Shown: piece by piece, positions 15,019-24,653 of the stretch | Layout: the number at the start of each line of letters is the position of its first letter | How positions within the stretch are numbered: position 1 is the stretch's first letter | Assembly (NCBI RefSeq): GCF_015207425.1 | Contig: NZ_JADEWZ010000018.1 | Span: forward strand, 1 to 64,000 | Length of the DNA stretch: 64,000 bases | Origin: Lusitaniella coriacea LEGE 07157 | GTDB taxonomy: Bacteria > Cyanobacteriota > Cyanobacteriia > Cyanobacteriales > Spirulinaceae | Reading direction: 5' to 3' | Position numbers and translations under genes: made by a program | Notes under the pieces: generated by a model | What the model was told of the DNA's origin: nothing | What the model saw: the letters and a program-made list of their open reading frames with translations, nothing else | Databases searched by the model: none

Positions 15019-17190
15019 ATGAAAGAGCGTGAGACATTAGATGCGAGACTGAAATTCTCCACAAGCTACCATCAAACTCAGCACCAAAGTGTTCAAAAAG
15101 CGCAAGAGAAAATTTACGATTTCTTTCTTGAGTTAGTTCAAAATAGTTCTTCTGAAATTGTCTTGCTGGAGTTCAAGAACTTATTCATTTTTGGTGTAAG
15201 TTCCTTGAGTGACAACGTTGTTCGGGATTTATATACCATTCTTTTTAGTAAGGAAGAAGAATCCTTCCGCAATACTTTAAAGCGAACCTGCTATATCTTA
15301 ATCAATAACTGGAGTTCTAGCCGAAAGTATGAATGTATTCAGCAACTGATTGAGACGATTAGCGAGGCTCCCGGACAAGAATCAACTTTCTCGCGAATGC
15401 TGGGACTGCTCAGAACTTGGCTGGCAAACTTTGTCAATAGCGCCGATTATCAAGAGTTGCAAGTCCTCACAGAAAACTATACGCCTTCGGGTAAAAAATC
15501 TTGGCATCATCGCTATTCTTCCTTCTTACTCGTTCCCCAATATCTCAATTTAAATAATCCCAGAGAGCAACGGGAACTGACTCGAAACTTAGCCAACAAG
15601 CTCAAACAAAAGTTTCGGTTTGAGTTGGTTATGTACTCAATTCATGAAACAAATGATTGTAAGAGGAAGTACAAAAATCCCACAACTTTAGGGAATGATG
15701 CGATTGCCATCATCAAAAAAATTGTATCCAAAAATATTGACTTTAGCTATAAGAATTATGCTCGCATTTTCTTGAAAGAAACTGAAAACATTTCTTACCA
15801 TCGATTCAAGGAGAGTTTGTATCGATACTTGACCTTTGGGATTCAAAATACGTTGATTTTAAATATTCTCCAAAGGGACTTATTGCGAAAGTTTGAGGGA
15901 ATGTATAAATCGCGCGATCGCGATTGTCTTGATTTCGATCTATTACTGAGGACTTGTCGGCAAACTATAGAGTTTTTCACCACAGAGGATTCAAAATCTC
16001 CCTCACAGCTTTTTATTGCCTTAGCCGCTCAAGACAACCCCCTGACAATCGCAATTATCCTGCTAAAAATCATTCTAATCTGTAAATATGTACGCGCGCA
16101 CCTCGATATTTGTATTGCCAAATTGATTCTCTACTACGAAAATTTCTCTGAACAAGAATGTCAGTGGTTCATTAATTTTTTAGAAGTCTTTAATATTGTT
16201 TTTGCAATTTACACCGAAAACATTCAATACGATTTAGTCAAGGTCGAAGATTGTACTCAAGGAAATGTACCTGTTGACATGAAAGATTACCGAATTTTTC
16301 CGCAACTCAAAAGTGCAAACTTACGCAGTGTCGATTTGAGCAGTATCGATTTACGCGGTCAGGATCTCAGTTCTGCGGACTTACGGGAAGCTAATTTAAG
16401 CAGTAGCGATTTGAGCCAAGCAAAATTGAGTCTGGCTAAACTTAATTTCGCGAATCTAAATGGCGTTTTACTCAAGAAAGCGGAACTTTTTGCCGCAACG
16501 CTGCAAAACGCATTACTCAAAGGAGCAAGTTTAAATGAAGCAAATCTCCGCCGTGCAGAACTGCAAAAAGCAAACCTCACGGGTGCGAATTTGAGCGATG
16601 CAATCCTGACGCTGGCCAAATTAGAGGGTGCAAATTTGAGTTTTGCTCGATTAAATCGAACGGATTTAGCTCGTGTAATCTTGAATAATGCAGATTTAAG
16701 TCATGCAGATTTAAGTCATGCGGATTTAAGTCATGCAGATTTAAGTCATGCCAATCTAAGTAATGCGAATTTGAGTCATGCCAATCTGAGTAATGCGAAT
16801 TTGAGTCATGCCAATCTGAGTAATGCGAATTTGAGTCACGGAAACCTCAATTCAACCCTTTTGAACAAAGCAAATTGTCAAAATGCGATTCTTCGTCATG
16901 CAATTCTTGACGAATCGGAAATCAGTCATGCAGATTTGAGCCATGCAGATTTGAGCTATGCTAGCGTTGTCAATACAAATATGAGTCATAGCAACTTCAG
17001 TAATGGATTTTTGCGACACGTTCGACTCCACAAAACGAATCTCAGTTACGCAAAACTGAACGGCACAAATTTATTTAAGGCTAAGTTTAATTATGGTGCT
17101 TGCGTGAAAAATGCTCAGTTTATGGATAATGCAGGATTATCGGAAAGACAAAGGGGAATTTTGGAAAAGCAGGAGGTGATTTTAGAATAA
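15019..17190 (+). CDS. Pentapeptide-repeat protein with large helical N-terminal domain
   Basis: The 723-residue protein has an all-helical N-terminal domain (about residues 1-420) of unknown function, followed by about 55 pentapeptide units A-[DN]-L-x-x (residues 430-710). These units fold as a right-handed four-sided beta helix. The centre has nearly identical ADLSHADLSH and ANLSNANLSH units. There is no signal peptide or membrane segment. The start is uncertain: ATG 15019 lacks an SD, and TTG 14992 keeps the frame. One HIP1 site is present near 15912. Its role cannot be deduced; pentapeptide proteins are abundant in cyanobacteria, and a few mimic DNA and bind gyrase. Confidence 0.85.
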   Translation: MKERETLDARLKFSTSYHQTQHQSVQKAQEKIYDFFLELVQNSSSEIVLLEFKNLFIFGVSSLSDNVVRDLYTILFSKEEESFRNTLKRTCYILINNWSSSRKYECIQQLIETISEAPGQESTFSRMLGLLRTWLANFVNSADYQELQVLTENYTPSGKKSWHHRYSSFLLVPQYLNLNNPREQRELTRNLANKLKQKFRFELVMYSIHETNDCKRKYKNPTTLGNDAIAIIKKIVSKNIDFSYKNYARIFLKETENISYHRFKESLYRYLTFGIQNTLILNILQRDLLRKFEGMYKSRDRDCLDFDLLLRTCRQTIEFFTTEDSKSPSQLFIALAAQDNPLTIAIILLKIILICKYVRAHLDICIAKLILYYENFSEQECQWFINFLEVFNIVFAIYTENIQYDLVKVEDCTQGNVPVDMKDYRIFPQLKSANLRSVDLSSIDLRGQDLSSADLREANLSSSDLSQAKLSLAKLNFANLNGVLLKKAELFAATLQNALLKGASLNEANLRRAELQKANLTGANLSDAILTLAKLEGANLSFARLNRTDLARVILNNADLSHADLSHADLSHADLSHANLSNANLSHANLSNANLSHANLSNANLSHGNLNSTLLNKANCQNAILRHAILDESEISHADLSHADLSYASVVNTNMSHSNFSNGFLRHVRLHKTNLSYAKLNGTNLFKAKFNYGACVKNAQFMDNAGLSERQRGILEKQEVILE

Positions 17191-17306
17191 CTTGTTCTAA
17201 ACTTTACCTTAGTAAGCCGTCAGGTATCAGCAAAAGATTTGCTGTTTCTAGCTGGTTGCTCTGAAGCTCTAGATTGCCTCAATTCAAAAATATAATTTTA
17301 AAATTT

Positions 17307-17951
17307 ATGTCAAAGGAAGATCGAACTTTCGGTCCCAATCCCCAAACAACCTATCCTTTAAAAGGATACGATCGCCTGTGCTTTCTCAAAAACATTATTC
17401 GCAATCCCAATATCATTATTGGCGACTATACCTACTATGATGACTTTGAGAATCCCGAAAACTTTGAAAAGAATGTTCTTTATCATTTTGAGTTCATCGG
17501 CGACAAACTCATTATTGGTAAATTTTGTACTATTGCCAGCGATGTGAAATTCATCATGAATGGTGGGAATCACCAAATTGATAGTTTTAGCAGTTATCCT
17601 TTTTCTATTTTTGGTTGCGGCTGGGAAAAAGCAAGTCCTGATGCTTGGCCTTATAAAGGAGATACAATAATTGGAAATGATGTTTGGCTGGGTTATGATG
17701 CGACAATTCTTCCGGGTATAAAGATTGGAGATGGTGCAGTGATTGGCGCAAAATCCGTTGTAGCTAAAGATGTCCCTCCTTATACAATTGTTGGGGGAAA
17801 TCCAGCTCAAATCCTTCGGAAGCGATTTGATGATGAAATTATTCAACTTCTCCTTGAATTGAAATGGTGGGATTGGGAAATTGAAAAAATCACAGAAAAC
17901 TTAGAAGTTCTTTGTAGCAATAATCTTTCTAAACTCAAAGTATTAAAGTGA
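17307..17951 (+). CDS. Vat/CatB-like O-acetyltransferase (left-handed beta helix)
   Basis: The 214-residue protein is a hexapeptide-repeat acyltransferase of the xenobiotic (Vat/CatB) group. Seen are GDYTYYDD, an LIIGKFCTIASDVKFIMNGG coil with GNHQ (catalytic His), TIIGNDVWLGYDATILPGIK, IGDGAVIGAKSVVAKDVPPY and IVGGNPAQILRKRF. Homologues acetylate streptogramin A or chloramphenicol with acetyl-CoA. In a cyanobacterium the natural substrate may be a sugar or lipid. ATG 17307 was chosen, since TTG 17274 adds a non-conserved leader. The next gene follows closely and may be co-transcribed. Confidence 0.88.
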   Translation: MSKEDRTFGPNPQTTYPLKGYDRLCFLKNIIRNPNIIIGDYTYYDDFENPENFEKNVLYHFEFIGDKLIIGKFCTIASDVKFIMNGGNHQIDSFSSYPFSIFGCGWEKASPDAWPYKGDTIIGNDVWLGYDATILPGIKIGDGAVIGAKSVVAKDVPPYTIVGGNPAQILRKRFDDEIIQLLLELKWWDWEIEKITENLEVLCSNNLSKLKVLK

Positions 17952-18025
17952 TTCTCGTTCAGCTATTAAGATTGCCTACCTCCACTTACGATCGTATCTC
18001 TTACCTAACTAAAATTTTTACCAAA

Positions 18026-18829
18026 ATGATCCACGAATTTATTCCTCCCCAACGCTTCTTTCCCTATCTCACTTGGACGGACATTGAAGCTCTGAATGAT
18101 AAGGAAAATACGGTCATTATTCAACCTGTAGGTTCGATTGAACAACACGGCGCGCACTTACCGATTGTTGTCGATTCTGCAATTGGCATAGGTGTTTTAG
18201 GGAAAGCATTGGAAGAACTCGATACGAGTATTCCCGCTTACGCACTTCCCAATCTTTATTATGGGAAATCCAACGAACATTGGCACTTTCCCGGAACGAT
18301 TACTTTATCCGCTCAAACGCTACTTTCTGTCTTGATGGAAACGGCGGATAGTTTATATCGTGCGGGGTTTCGCAAGCTGATTTTCATGAATTCTCATGGG
18401 GGACAACCGCAAGTAATAGAGATTGCTGCACGGGATATTCATCAAAAGTATGGGGATTTTTTAGTGTTTCCTTGGTTTACGTGGCGCGTTCCCAATGCAG
18501 TAGCAGAATTGTTTGATGAAAAAGAATTAGAAGAAGGCATTCATGCGGGGGGAATTGAAACGAGTTTGATGCTTTCTCTGCTTCCAGAACAGGTGAGAAT
18601 GGATAAGGCTGTATGCGAATTTCCCCCAGAGTTACCGCCAAATAGTTTATTGAGTATGGAAGGAAAATTACCTTTTGCTTGGCTAACTAATGAATTAACA
18701 ACAAGTGGTGTGTTGGGAGATGCAACAATCGCGACGAGGGAAAAAGGCGATCGCCTGCTAGAATCCCTAGCAGAGGGTTGGAGGCGCGCGATCGCGGAAG
18801 TTCATCAATTCCGTCAACCCAACATCTAA
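18026..18829 (+). CDS. Creatininase-family amidohydrolase
   Basis: The 267-residue protein shows the creatininase fold with metal-binding motifs PVGSIEQHGAHLPIVVDS (E, H and D ligands) and NSHGGQPQVIE, plus GIHAGGIETSLML near the C-terminal third. This matches the MftE/ArfB/creatininase superfamily, whose members hydrolyse cyclic amides or formamides. The true substrate is not deducible; no mycofactocin or F420/riboflavin partner genes lie nearby. The frame opens at GTG 17948, overlapping the acetyltransferase stop, but ATG 18026 directly precedes the conserved region. Confidence 0.85.
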   Translation: MIHEFIPPQRFFPYLTWTDIEALNDKENTVIIQPVGSIEQHGAHLPIVVDSAIGIGVLGKALEELDTSIPAYALPNLYYGKSNEHWHFPGTITLSAQTLLSVLMETADSLYRAGFRKLIFMNSHGGQPQVIEIAARDIHQKYGDFLVFPWFTWRVPNAVAELFDEKELEEGIHAGGIETSLMLSLLPEQVRMDKAVCEFPPELPPNSLLSMEGKLPFAWLTNELTTSGVLGDATIATREKGDRLLESLAEGWRRAIAEVHQFRQPNI

Positions 18830-18979
18830 AACGGGGATATCATTAAATCTTACGCACCGAACTCATGCTTAATGTGTATTAGGCGTTCAAACCCTGACTC
18901 TACTGTAGTTAATTCTGACGATTCTCCTTTACCCAAAACGGGTTTCAAGTCATTCACATCAGGCGTAACTTATAAACTC

Positions 18980-19246
18980 ATGCACCTCATTCTCTATAGC
19001 AAACCCGGTTGTCATCTGTGCGAAGGACTGCAAGAAAAACTCGAACAGGTTCGCAATCCCCCCCTCGAACTCGAAATTCGCGACATCACCACAAACGACG
19101 ATTGGTTCGCGGCATATCAGTACGAAGTCCCCGTTCTCGCAGGAGTCCAAGGAGAACAAGAAAAGATAATTCCTCGCCCTTCTCCTCGTGCCTCTGTGCC
19201 ACAATTGGAGCGTATGTTACAGAAATATTCAGGAACGTTGTCTTAA
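18980..19246 (+). CDS. Glutaredoxin-like thioredoxin-fold protein
   Basis: The 88-residue protein starts MHLILYSKPGCHLCEGLQEK. It has the CxxC redox pair (CHLC, residues 11-14) at the end of the first strand and the cis-Pro in YEVPVL. This is the DUF836/glutaredoxin-like family, common beside biosynthetic genes in cyanobacteria. The longer frame from 18872 has a low-complexity leader and was rejected. It lies 50 bp before murE and may share its transcript. A redox role is likely; the partner is unknown. Confidence 0.85.
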   Translation: MHLILYSKPGCHLCEGLQEKLEQVRNPPLELEIRDITTNDDWFAAYQYEVPVLAGVQGEQEKIIPRPSPRASVPQLERMLQKYSGTLS

Positions 19247-19295
19247 AAAAACTTAACAACAATAGAAATTTTTTGCCCGTCAGGAGTCTAAAAAT

Positions 19296-20792
19296 ATGAA
19301 ATTGCGCGAGTTGTTAGCTCAAATTCCTGGAATTGCAGCGATTCCCGAACATCCGGCATTGGAAATGGAAGTCAAAGGCATATCCACCAACTCCCATGCT
19401 TGTCAACCCGGAGATGTTTTTGTCGGAATGCCGGGAACGCGGGTTGATGGGGGAGAGTTCTGGCAAAGTGCGCTCGATGCGGGAGCGATTGCTGCGATTA
19501 TTTCACCTCAAGCGGCGCAAAAATACCCCCTCACCGCCGAGACTTGCGTTGTTTGTGCCAAGGATATGATTCAAGCTTGCGCGTCAGTGGCAACGACGTT
19601 TTACGATTCTCCCGCGCAAAAAATGACAACGATTGGGGTGACGGGAACCAATGGCAAAACCACAACCACCCATTTGATTGAATTTTTATTGAGTCAATCC
19701 CAACACCTAACGGCACTCTTCGGGACGCTATACGCCCGCTGGCAAGGCTTCGAGCAAACGGCAACTCACACGACCCCTTTTGCAGTTCAATTGCAGGAAC
19801 AGCTTGCTGAGGCACTGGAAGCGGGGAGTCAGTACGCGGTGATGGAAGTGAGTTCCCACGCACTCGCGCAAGGACGGGTTTTAGGGTGTCCCTTTGATGT
19901 GTCGGTTTTTACGAATTTGACGCAGGATCATCTGGATTACCACGAAACGATGGAAGAGTATTTTCTGGCGAAGGCACTGCTGTTCCGCGATTCTTATCTC
20001 AAGGGTAAGGCGATTATCAATCAGGATGACGCTTACGGACGGCGGTTGATTGAATCGCTTTCCCCTGAACAAGTTTGGTCTTATAGCGTTAGCGATAAAA
20101 GCGCCGATTTGTGGACGAGTGGGTTGCGCTACGAACCCAATGGGGTTAGCGGGATGTTACATACGCCTGCGGGTTCGGTGAAATTTCGTTCGCCGTTGGT
20201 GGGTCAATTTAATATTGCCAATCTTTTGGCAGCAGTGGGTACGGCACTACATTTAGGTTTGTCCTTAGAGAAAATTGCGGAATCATTGCCGAGTTTTGTT
20301 GGCGTTCCGGGACGAATGGAACGAGTGCAGGTGAGTCCCGAACAGGATATTAGCGCGATTGTGGACTACGCGCACACGCCGGATAGTTTAGAAAATTTGT
20401 TGAATGCATCGCGTCCGTTTATTCAGAGTCAGATGATTTGCGTGTTTGGTTGCGGAGGCGATCGCGATCGCGCGAAACGTCCTTTAATGGGTAAAATCGC
20501 CGCAGAACTTGCAGACGTGGTGGTCGTCACTTCAGACAACCCCCGTACAGAAGACCCAGAACGAATTTTAAAAGACGTGTTGGAAGGAATTCCCAACTCA
20601 GTGCAACCCATCGTTTTGAGCGATCGCGCGACAGCCATTCGTACCGCAATTGCCAATGCAAAACCCGGAGATGGCGTACTCATTGCCGGAAAAGGACACG
20701 AAGACTATCAAATTTTAGGAACGGAAAAAATTCACTTCGACGATCGCGAACAGGCAAAAGAAGCACTGCAAGCGAGAATGAGTCAGGATTGA
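19296..20792 (+). CDS. murE: UDP-N-acetylmuramoyl-L-Ala-D-Glu:meso-DAP ligase
   Basis: MurE adds meso-diaminopimelate to the peptidoglycan precursor in the cytoplasm, using ATP. The 498-residue length is normal. The N-terminal domain has VKGISTNSHACQPGDVFVG. The ATP P-loop is GVTGTNGKTTTTHL (about 112-125). The carbamylated-Lys region is FTNLTQDHLDYHETMEEYF. The DAP-selecting motif is DNPRTEDP (about 411-418), so the substrate is meso-DAP rather than lysine. A HIP1 doublet lies at 20458-20471. Confidence 0.96.
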   Translation: MKLRELLAQIPGIAAIPEHPALEMEVKGISTNSHACQPGDVFVGMPGTRVDGGEFWQSALDAGAIAAIISPQAAQKYPLTAETCVVCAKDMIQACASVATTFYDSPAQKMTTIGVTGTNGKTTTTHLIEFLLSQSQHLTALFGTLYARWQGFEQTATHTTPFAVQLQEQLAEALEAGSQYAVMEVSSHALAQGRVLGCPFDVSVFTNLTQDHLDYHETMEEYFLAKALLFRDSYLKGKAIINQDDAYGRRLIESLSPEQVWSYSVSDKSADLWTSGLRYEPNGVSGMLHTPAGSVKFRSPLVGQFNIANLLAAVGTALHLGLSLEKIAESLPSFVGVPGRMERVQVSPEQDISAIVDYAHTPDSLENLLNASRPFIQSQMICVFGCGGDRDRAKRPLMGKIAAELADVVVVTSDNPRTEDPERILKDVLEGIPNSVQPIVLSDRATAIRTAIANAKPGDGVLIAGKGHEDYQILGTEKIHFDDREQAKEALQARMSQD

Positions 20793-20881
20793 GAGTAATG
20801 TAAGCATTCAGCCTTCAGCTTTAGAGTCCTATAAAAGTACTCCAATCAACGTTTAACCCTATAATTCCCGAACTCCCAACA

Positions 20882-21643
20882 ATGTATAAGCTGAAATTTC
20901 CCCAACCTCCCACTTTCAAAACCATTGAAGCAGAACGCCGACACCGCAAAGAACGCCTAGCGGCTGCTTTTCGTGTTTTTGCTCGTTATGGCTTTGATGA
21001 AGGCGTTGCCGGACATATTACCGCTCGCGATCCCGAACAGACGGATTATTTTTGGGTTAACCCTTTTGGGATGTATTTCGGTCATATTAAAGTATCAGAC
21101 CTGCTACTCATCAACGATCGCGGAGAAGTTGTCGAAGGCAATAAATCCGTTAATGCTGCTGCATTTGCCATCCATTCCCAAGTTCACAAAGCGCGTCCCG
21201 ATGTGGTCGCAGCCGCTCATGCTCACTCCCTGCACGGAAAAGCTTGGTCTTGTTTGGGACGACTCCTCGACCCCCTAACCCAGGATGCTTGCGCGTTTTA
21301 TGAAGATCATGCCTTGTTTGACGACTATACCGGGGTTGTTTTGGATGAAGGGGAAGGACAAAGAATCGCCAAAACCCTAGGAGAGAAAAAAGCGGCAATT
21401 TTACGCAATCACGGATTGCTCACCGTGGGACATTCAGTCGATGAGGCGGCGTGGTGGTTCATTACGATGGAACGATCTTGTCAAGCGCAATTGCTTGCAG
21501 AAGCAGCAGGAAGACCTCGCGAGATTGCGCCGGAAGTCGCGCGATCGGTACGCGATCGCGTCGGTTCCCCCCAAGGAGGTTGGTTAAGTTTTCAATCCCT
21601 GTATGAAAAAATCGCGCGCGAAGAACCAGAATTATTCGACTGA
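20882..21643 (+). CDS. Class II aldolase/adducin-family protein
   Basis: The 253-residue protein has the class II aldolase fold with zinc-binding histidines AHAHS (HxH, about 112-116) and RNHGLL. It also has the opening RYGFDEGVAGHITARDP and WVNPFGMYF typical of the adducin-like branch. These enzymes cleave or dehydrate sugar phosphates such as fuculose-1-P or methylthioribulose-1-P, but this branch has no agreed substrate. The gene stands alone. Its last 12 bases overlap the convergent small gene. Confidence 0.85.
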   Translation: MYKLKFPQPPTFKTIEAERRHRKERLAAAFRVFARYGFDEGVAGHITARDPEQTDYFWVNPFGMYFGHIKVSDLLLINDRGEVVEGNKSVNAAAFAIHSQVHKARPDVVAAAHAHSLHGKAWSCLGRLLDPLTQDACAFYEDHALFDDYTGVVLDEGEGQRIAKTLGEKKAAILRNHGLLTVGHSVDEAAWWFITMERSCQAQLLAEAAGRPREIAPEVARSVRDRVGSPQGGWLSFQSLYEKIAREEPELFD

Positions 21644-21952
21644 ATTCCCTCGATACACGATCGCGTCCGGAAGAGCGGGATACTGAATAACAAAGCGACG
21701 CGCCATAATATTTAATTGTGCCAATTGAGTTTTCTGTCGGCACAACCCTTCCCGTACTTCGGGATTCGGACAATGGATTGCAAGGGTTTCACTTTCCGTT
21801 AACCATTGAAGTTTGCAAAGTTGCGTGAGGGGAATTTCAGCCTTCAGTTGCCTCAATCCGAAACTCAATTGCTTGAACTTCTGCAACCATTCAGACCCTT
21901 GCAATTCCTGTTCTAACTCTCGTTTTTTGCGATTGTATTCCTCTGGGTTCAC
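21632..21952 (-). CDS. Small conserved protein of unknown function
   Basis: The start was set at GTG 21952 because AGGAG lies 8 bases upstream, giving 106 residues. The frame can extend to a GTG at 21985 without SD support. The protein begins with a charged helix (NPEEYNRKKRELEQEL) and ends with a more conserved-looking part, TLAIHCPNPEVREGLCRQKT followed by ARRFVIQYPALPDAIVYRG. There is no signal peptide or membrane span. The C-terminal half recalls the DciA/DUF721-like pattern of a small RNA- or protein-binding fold, but I cannot assign it. Confidence 0.6.
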   Translation of the reverse strand: MNPEEYNRKKRELEQELQGSEWLQKFKQLSFGLRQLKAEIPLTQLCKLQWLTESETLAIHCPNPEVREGLCRQKTQLAQLNIMARRFVIQYPALPDAIVYRGNSVE

Positions 21953-21985
21953 AAGCAGCACTCCTGTGTTGCAGGTTGCACTCAC

Positions 21986-22279
21986 AGAATAACAGAATCT
22001 CCGCGAAAATGCGCTGGTCAGACTTCAATACATATCAATAAATTCACTATAAATTCTCGCTCTTCATTGGTTTTTTAATAAAAATTCAACAAAGCTTTAG
22101 GGTAGTAGTTTATACTTGTTCCACTATTGAGCGCGTATTCTCGCCGGGTCGTTAAGGATAACCCCCATCAATATTCCCTTAAAAACAAAAAGCTGGCGCT
22201 CGCGCAGGGTTGTGTAAAAGAATACCCCTGTTCAAAATAAAGAGCCTCCAAGGAAGATAACCATAGTAAATAGGAGCGA
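21986..22279. promoter_or_regulatory. Divergent intergenic region upstream of the SulP gene
   Basis: These 294 bp separate the small minus-strand gene from the SulP transporter. AGGAG lies 5 bases before ATG 22280. An AT-rich patch at 22040-22110 could hold promoters. There are no HIP1 sites, no clear operators and no recognised RNA motifs. Confidence 0.35.
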
Positions 22280-23761
22280 ATGAAGAAAAATTTTACCCAG
22301 CGAGCTTGGTTTTCCAACATTCCCAATGATTTACTTGCGGGTGCAGTGGTTGCATTAGCATTGATCCCAGAAGCAATTGCCTTTTCCATTATCGCGGGTG
22401 TTGACCCCAAAGTTGGACTCTACGCCTCCTTTTGTATTGCTATTATTACCTCATTTATGGGCGGTCGTCCCGGCATGATTTCCGCCGCAACCGGTGCAAT
22501 GGCGCTGTTAATGACCCCCTTGGTTCGAGAACACGGAATTAATTACCTCTTTGCCACCACAATCCTCACCGGAATTCTACAAATCGTTTGGGGTTGGGTG
22601 AAATTAGGCAACCAAATGCGGTTTGTGCCTCGTGCCGTGATGATTGGTTTTGTTAATGCTCTCGCCATTTTGATTTTTAACGCACAACTTCCCCAATTAG
22701 AAGAGGTTCCTGTCACGGTTTATGTCATGGTTGCGGCAGGATTGGGGATTATTTACGGTTTGCCGCGACTCACAAAAGTCATACCGTCTCCCTTAGTCGC
22801 AATTGTCGTTCTAACCGCGATCGCGATTAGAACTGGATTAAATATTCCAACCGTTGGAGATATGGGAACCCTCCCCACAACCCTTCCCTCCTTTAACGCA
22901 CCCATTGTTCCCCTCAACTTCGAGACAATTGAAATCGTTCTCCCCTATGCTTTAGCGCTCTCCCTCGTCGGGTTGCTCGAATCCTTCCTCACAGCCAACG
23001 TCATTGATGACCTAACCGACACCCCCAGCAACAAAAACCAAGAAGCACTCGGACAAGGCATTGCCAACATTGCTACAGGATTCTTTGGGGGAATGGCAGG
23101 ATGTGCAATGATCGGTCAATCGGTTATCAATATTCGTTCCGGAGGACGCACGCGACTGTCCACCTTAAGTGCAGGAATTTTGCTCTTACTCTGCATACTT
23201 CTCTTAGGAGATTGGGTCGCACAGATTCCAATGGCTGCTCTCGTTGCAGTGATGATTATGGTTTCGATTAGTACCTTTAGCTGGAATTCGATTCGCAACG
23301 TTCGCAACGTTCCCAAGAGCGAAACCGCCGTCACCCTAACCACCATTGCCATTACACTCCTGACCCATAACCTCGCCATTGGCGTAATTGTTGGCGTTGC
23401 ACTCAGTGCAATCTTCTTCAGTCGTAAAATTGCTGCTTTGGTTTTTGTGGATTCTGCCATCGTAAAGAAAGAAACCGAACGCCTCTACACCGTTAACGGT
23501 CAAATTTTCTTTGTATCGGTAGAAAGCTTCCTTGGTTCCTTCGATTTCCGGGAACACCTCGAACGAGTTACGATCGATTTAACCCACGCTCATCTTTGGG
23601 ATCATTCTGCGGTTGATGCGGTGGATAAAGTGGTATTGCGCTTCCGCAAACGAGGAGTTGAAGTCGATTTGATTGGTTTGAACGAAGCAAGTGCAACGCT
23701 ATTGGATCGATTGGCAATTCACGATAAACCCGATGCCTTTGAACAAATTTCGAACCATTAA
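22280..23761 (+). CDS. SulP-family anion transporter with STAS domain
   Basis: The 493-residue protein has about 12 membrane segments with the SulP opening [20 protein letters not shown] and the VGLYASF motif. It ends in a short STAS domain (about 410-490) with [20 protein letters not shown]. In cyanobacteria SulP proteins include the BicA bicarbonate transporter and sulfate permeases. This shorter form cannot be placed by eye; no carboxysome or sulfate genes adjoin it. AGGAG precedes the ATG, and a likely terminator follows at 23800. Confidence 0.9.
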   Translation: MKKNFTQRAWFSNIPNDLLAGAVVALALIPEAIAFSIIAGVDPKVGLYASFCIAIITSFMGGRPGMISAATGAMALLMTPLVREHGINYLFATTILTGILQIVWGWVKLGNQMRFVPRAVMIGFVNALAILIFNAQLPQLEEVPVTVYVMVAAGLGIIYGLPRLTKVIPSPLVAIVVLTAIAIRTGLNIPTVGDMGTLPTTLPSFNAPIVPLNFETIEIVLPYALALSLVGLLESFLTANVIDDLTDTPSNKNQEALGQGIANIATGFFGGMAGCAMIGQSVINIRSGGRTRLSTLSAGILLLLCILLLGDWVAQIPMAALVAVMIMVSISTFSWNSIRNVRNVPKSETAVTLTTIAITLLTHNLAIGVIVGVALSAIFFSRKIAALVFVDSAIVKKETERLYTVNGQIFFVSVESFLGSFDFREHLERVTIDLTHAHLWDHSAVDAVDKVVLRFRKRGVEVDLIGLNEASATLLDRLAIHDKPDAFEQISNH

Positions 23762-23799
23762 ATTTGAATCTTTCGGGTGCAATGCTTGTACCCCTTCTC

Positions 23800-23834
23800 T
23801 CCCCTCTTTTTTTCGAGACGGGGGATATTTTTTG
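23800..23834 (+). terminator. Probable intrinsic terminator of the SulP gene
   Basis: TCCCCTCT (23800-23807) pairs with AGA(C)GGGGA (23816-23825, one bulged base) across a T-rich loop, followed by TATTTTTT. It lies 39 bp after the SulP stop codon on the plus strand. Confidence 0.5.
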
Positions 23835-23937
23835 TGAATATTGACTATAAGAAATTTTATCTGGCGCGATCGCGCGGTATGAAAAGACAATCTCGATCGA
23901 TCTACCATAGGTGTAAAATCCTCTCCCCGTAAAAGCG

Positions 23938-24642
23938 ATGGTTTCCACTACCTCCAAATGCTTCCAAATTCCTCCCCTGGAAAACGGCGATCGCCTGACG
24001 CGCTATGAATTTGAACGGCGCTATAACGCTATGCCTCATCTCAAAAAAGCCGAACTCATTGAAGGAATCGTACATATGGCTGCTGCTTTGCGTTTTCGGA
24101 GTCACGGTCAACCTCATGCCAACATCATGGGTTGGTTATTTGTTTATGCCGCCACTACTGCTGGTGTATCTCTGGGTGATAATCCCACTGTTCGTCTCGA
24201 TGCGGATAACGAACCGCAACCCGATGCAGTATTACTGATTGAGGAAAATGTAGGGGGACAAACGCGAATTAGCGAGGATGACTATATCGAAGGCGCACCG
24301 GAGTTGGTGGTGGAAATTGCCGCAAGTAGTGCCGCGATCGATCTCCATGCCAAAAAACGAGCCTATCGACGCAATGGGATTCAAGAATATATTGTTTGGC
24401 AGGTATTGGACGAGCGATTGAGTTGGTTCTATTTGGACAAAGGGGAATATCTGGATTTATCCGTGGATGAGGACGGGATTCTACGCAGTCGGGTGTTTCC
24501 AGGGTTGTGGTTAGCGATGAGTGAGTTGCTTGGGGGAAATATGCAGGCGGTGTTAGCAGCGTTGCAACAAGGTTTGAGTTCGGCGGAACACGAGACTTTT
24601 GTGCAAAATTTGGCAAAGGAAAGAGATGAACGGGGAGAATAG
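23938..24642 (+). CDS. Uma2-family protein (DUF820, PD-(D/E)xK nuclease fold)
   Basis: The 234-residue protein shows the DUF820/Uma2 signature: LTRYEFERRYNAMPHLKKAELIEG, then ADNEPQPDAVLLI and GAPELVVEIAASSAAIDLHA followed by KKRAYRRNGIQEYIVW. The D...E-x-A...K pattern is that of a PD-(D/E)xK nuclease-like core. Cyanobacteria hold many copies, often next to mobile DNA, with no settled function. It is convergent with the FkbM gene, with an 11-bp gap, and marks the left border of the polysaccharide locus. Confidence 0.9.
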   Translation: MVSTTSKCFQIPPLENGDRLTRYEFERRYNAMPHLKKAELIEGIVHMAAALRFRSHGQPHANIMGWLFVYAATTAGVSLGDNPTVRLDADNEPQPDAVLLIEENVGGQTRISEDDYIEGAPELVVEIAASSAAIDLHAKKRAYRRNGIQEYIVWQVLDERLSWFYLDKGEYLDLSVDEDGILRSRVFPGLWLAMSELLGGNMQAVLAALQQGLSSAEHETFVQNLAKERDERGE

Positions 24643-24653
24643 GCGCATCCGTC

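Noticed and set aside
16680-16845. Regular tandem repeats that might be a CRISPR array
   Set aside because: They lie in frame in the pentapeptide gene, with 15-base period and no unique spacers.
18026-18829. Creatininase-family gene as mycofactocin MftE
   Set aside because: No MftA, MftC or other mycofactocin genes occur in the neighbourhood.
18872-18979. Extended N-terminus of the glutaredoxin-like protein
   Set aside because: The thioredoxin-fold strand starts right at ATG 18980; the leader is low complexity.
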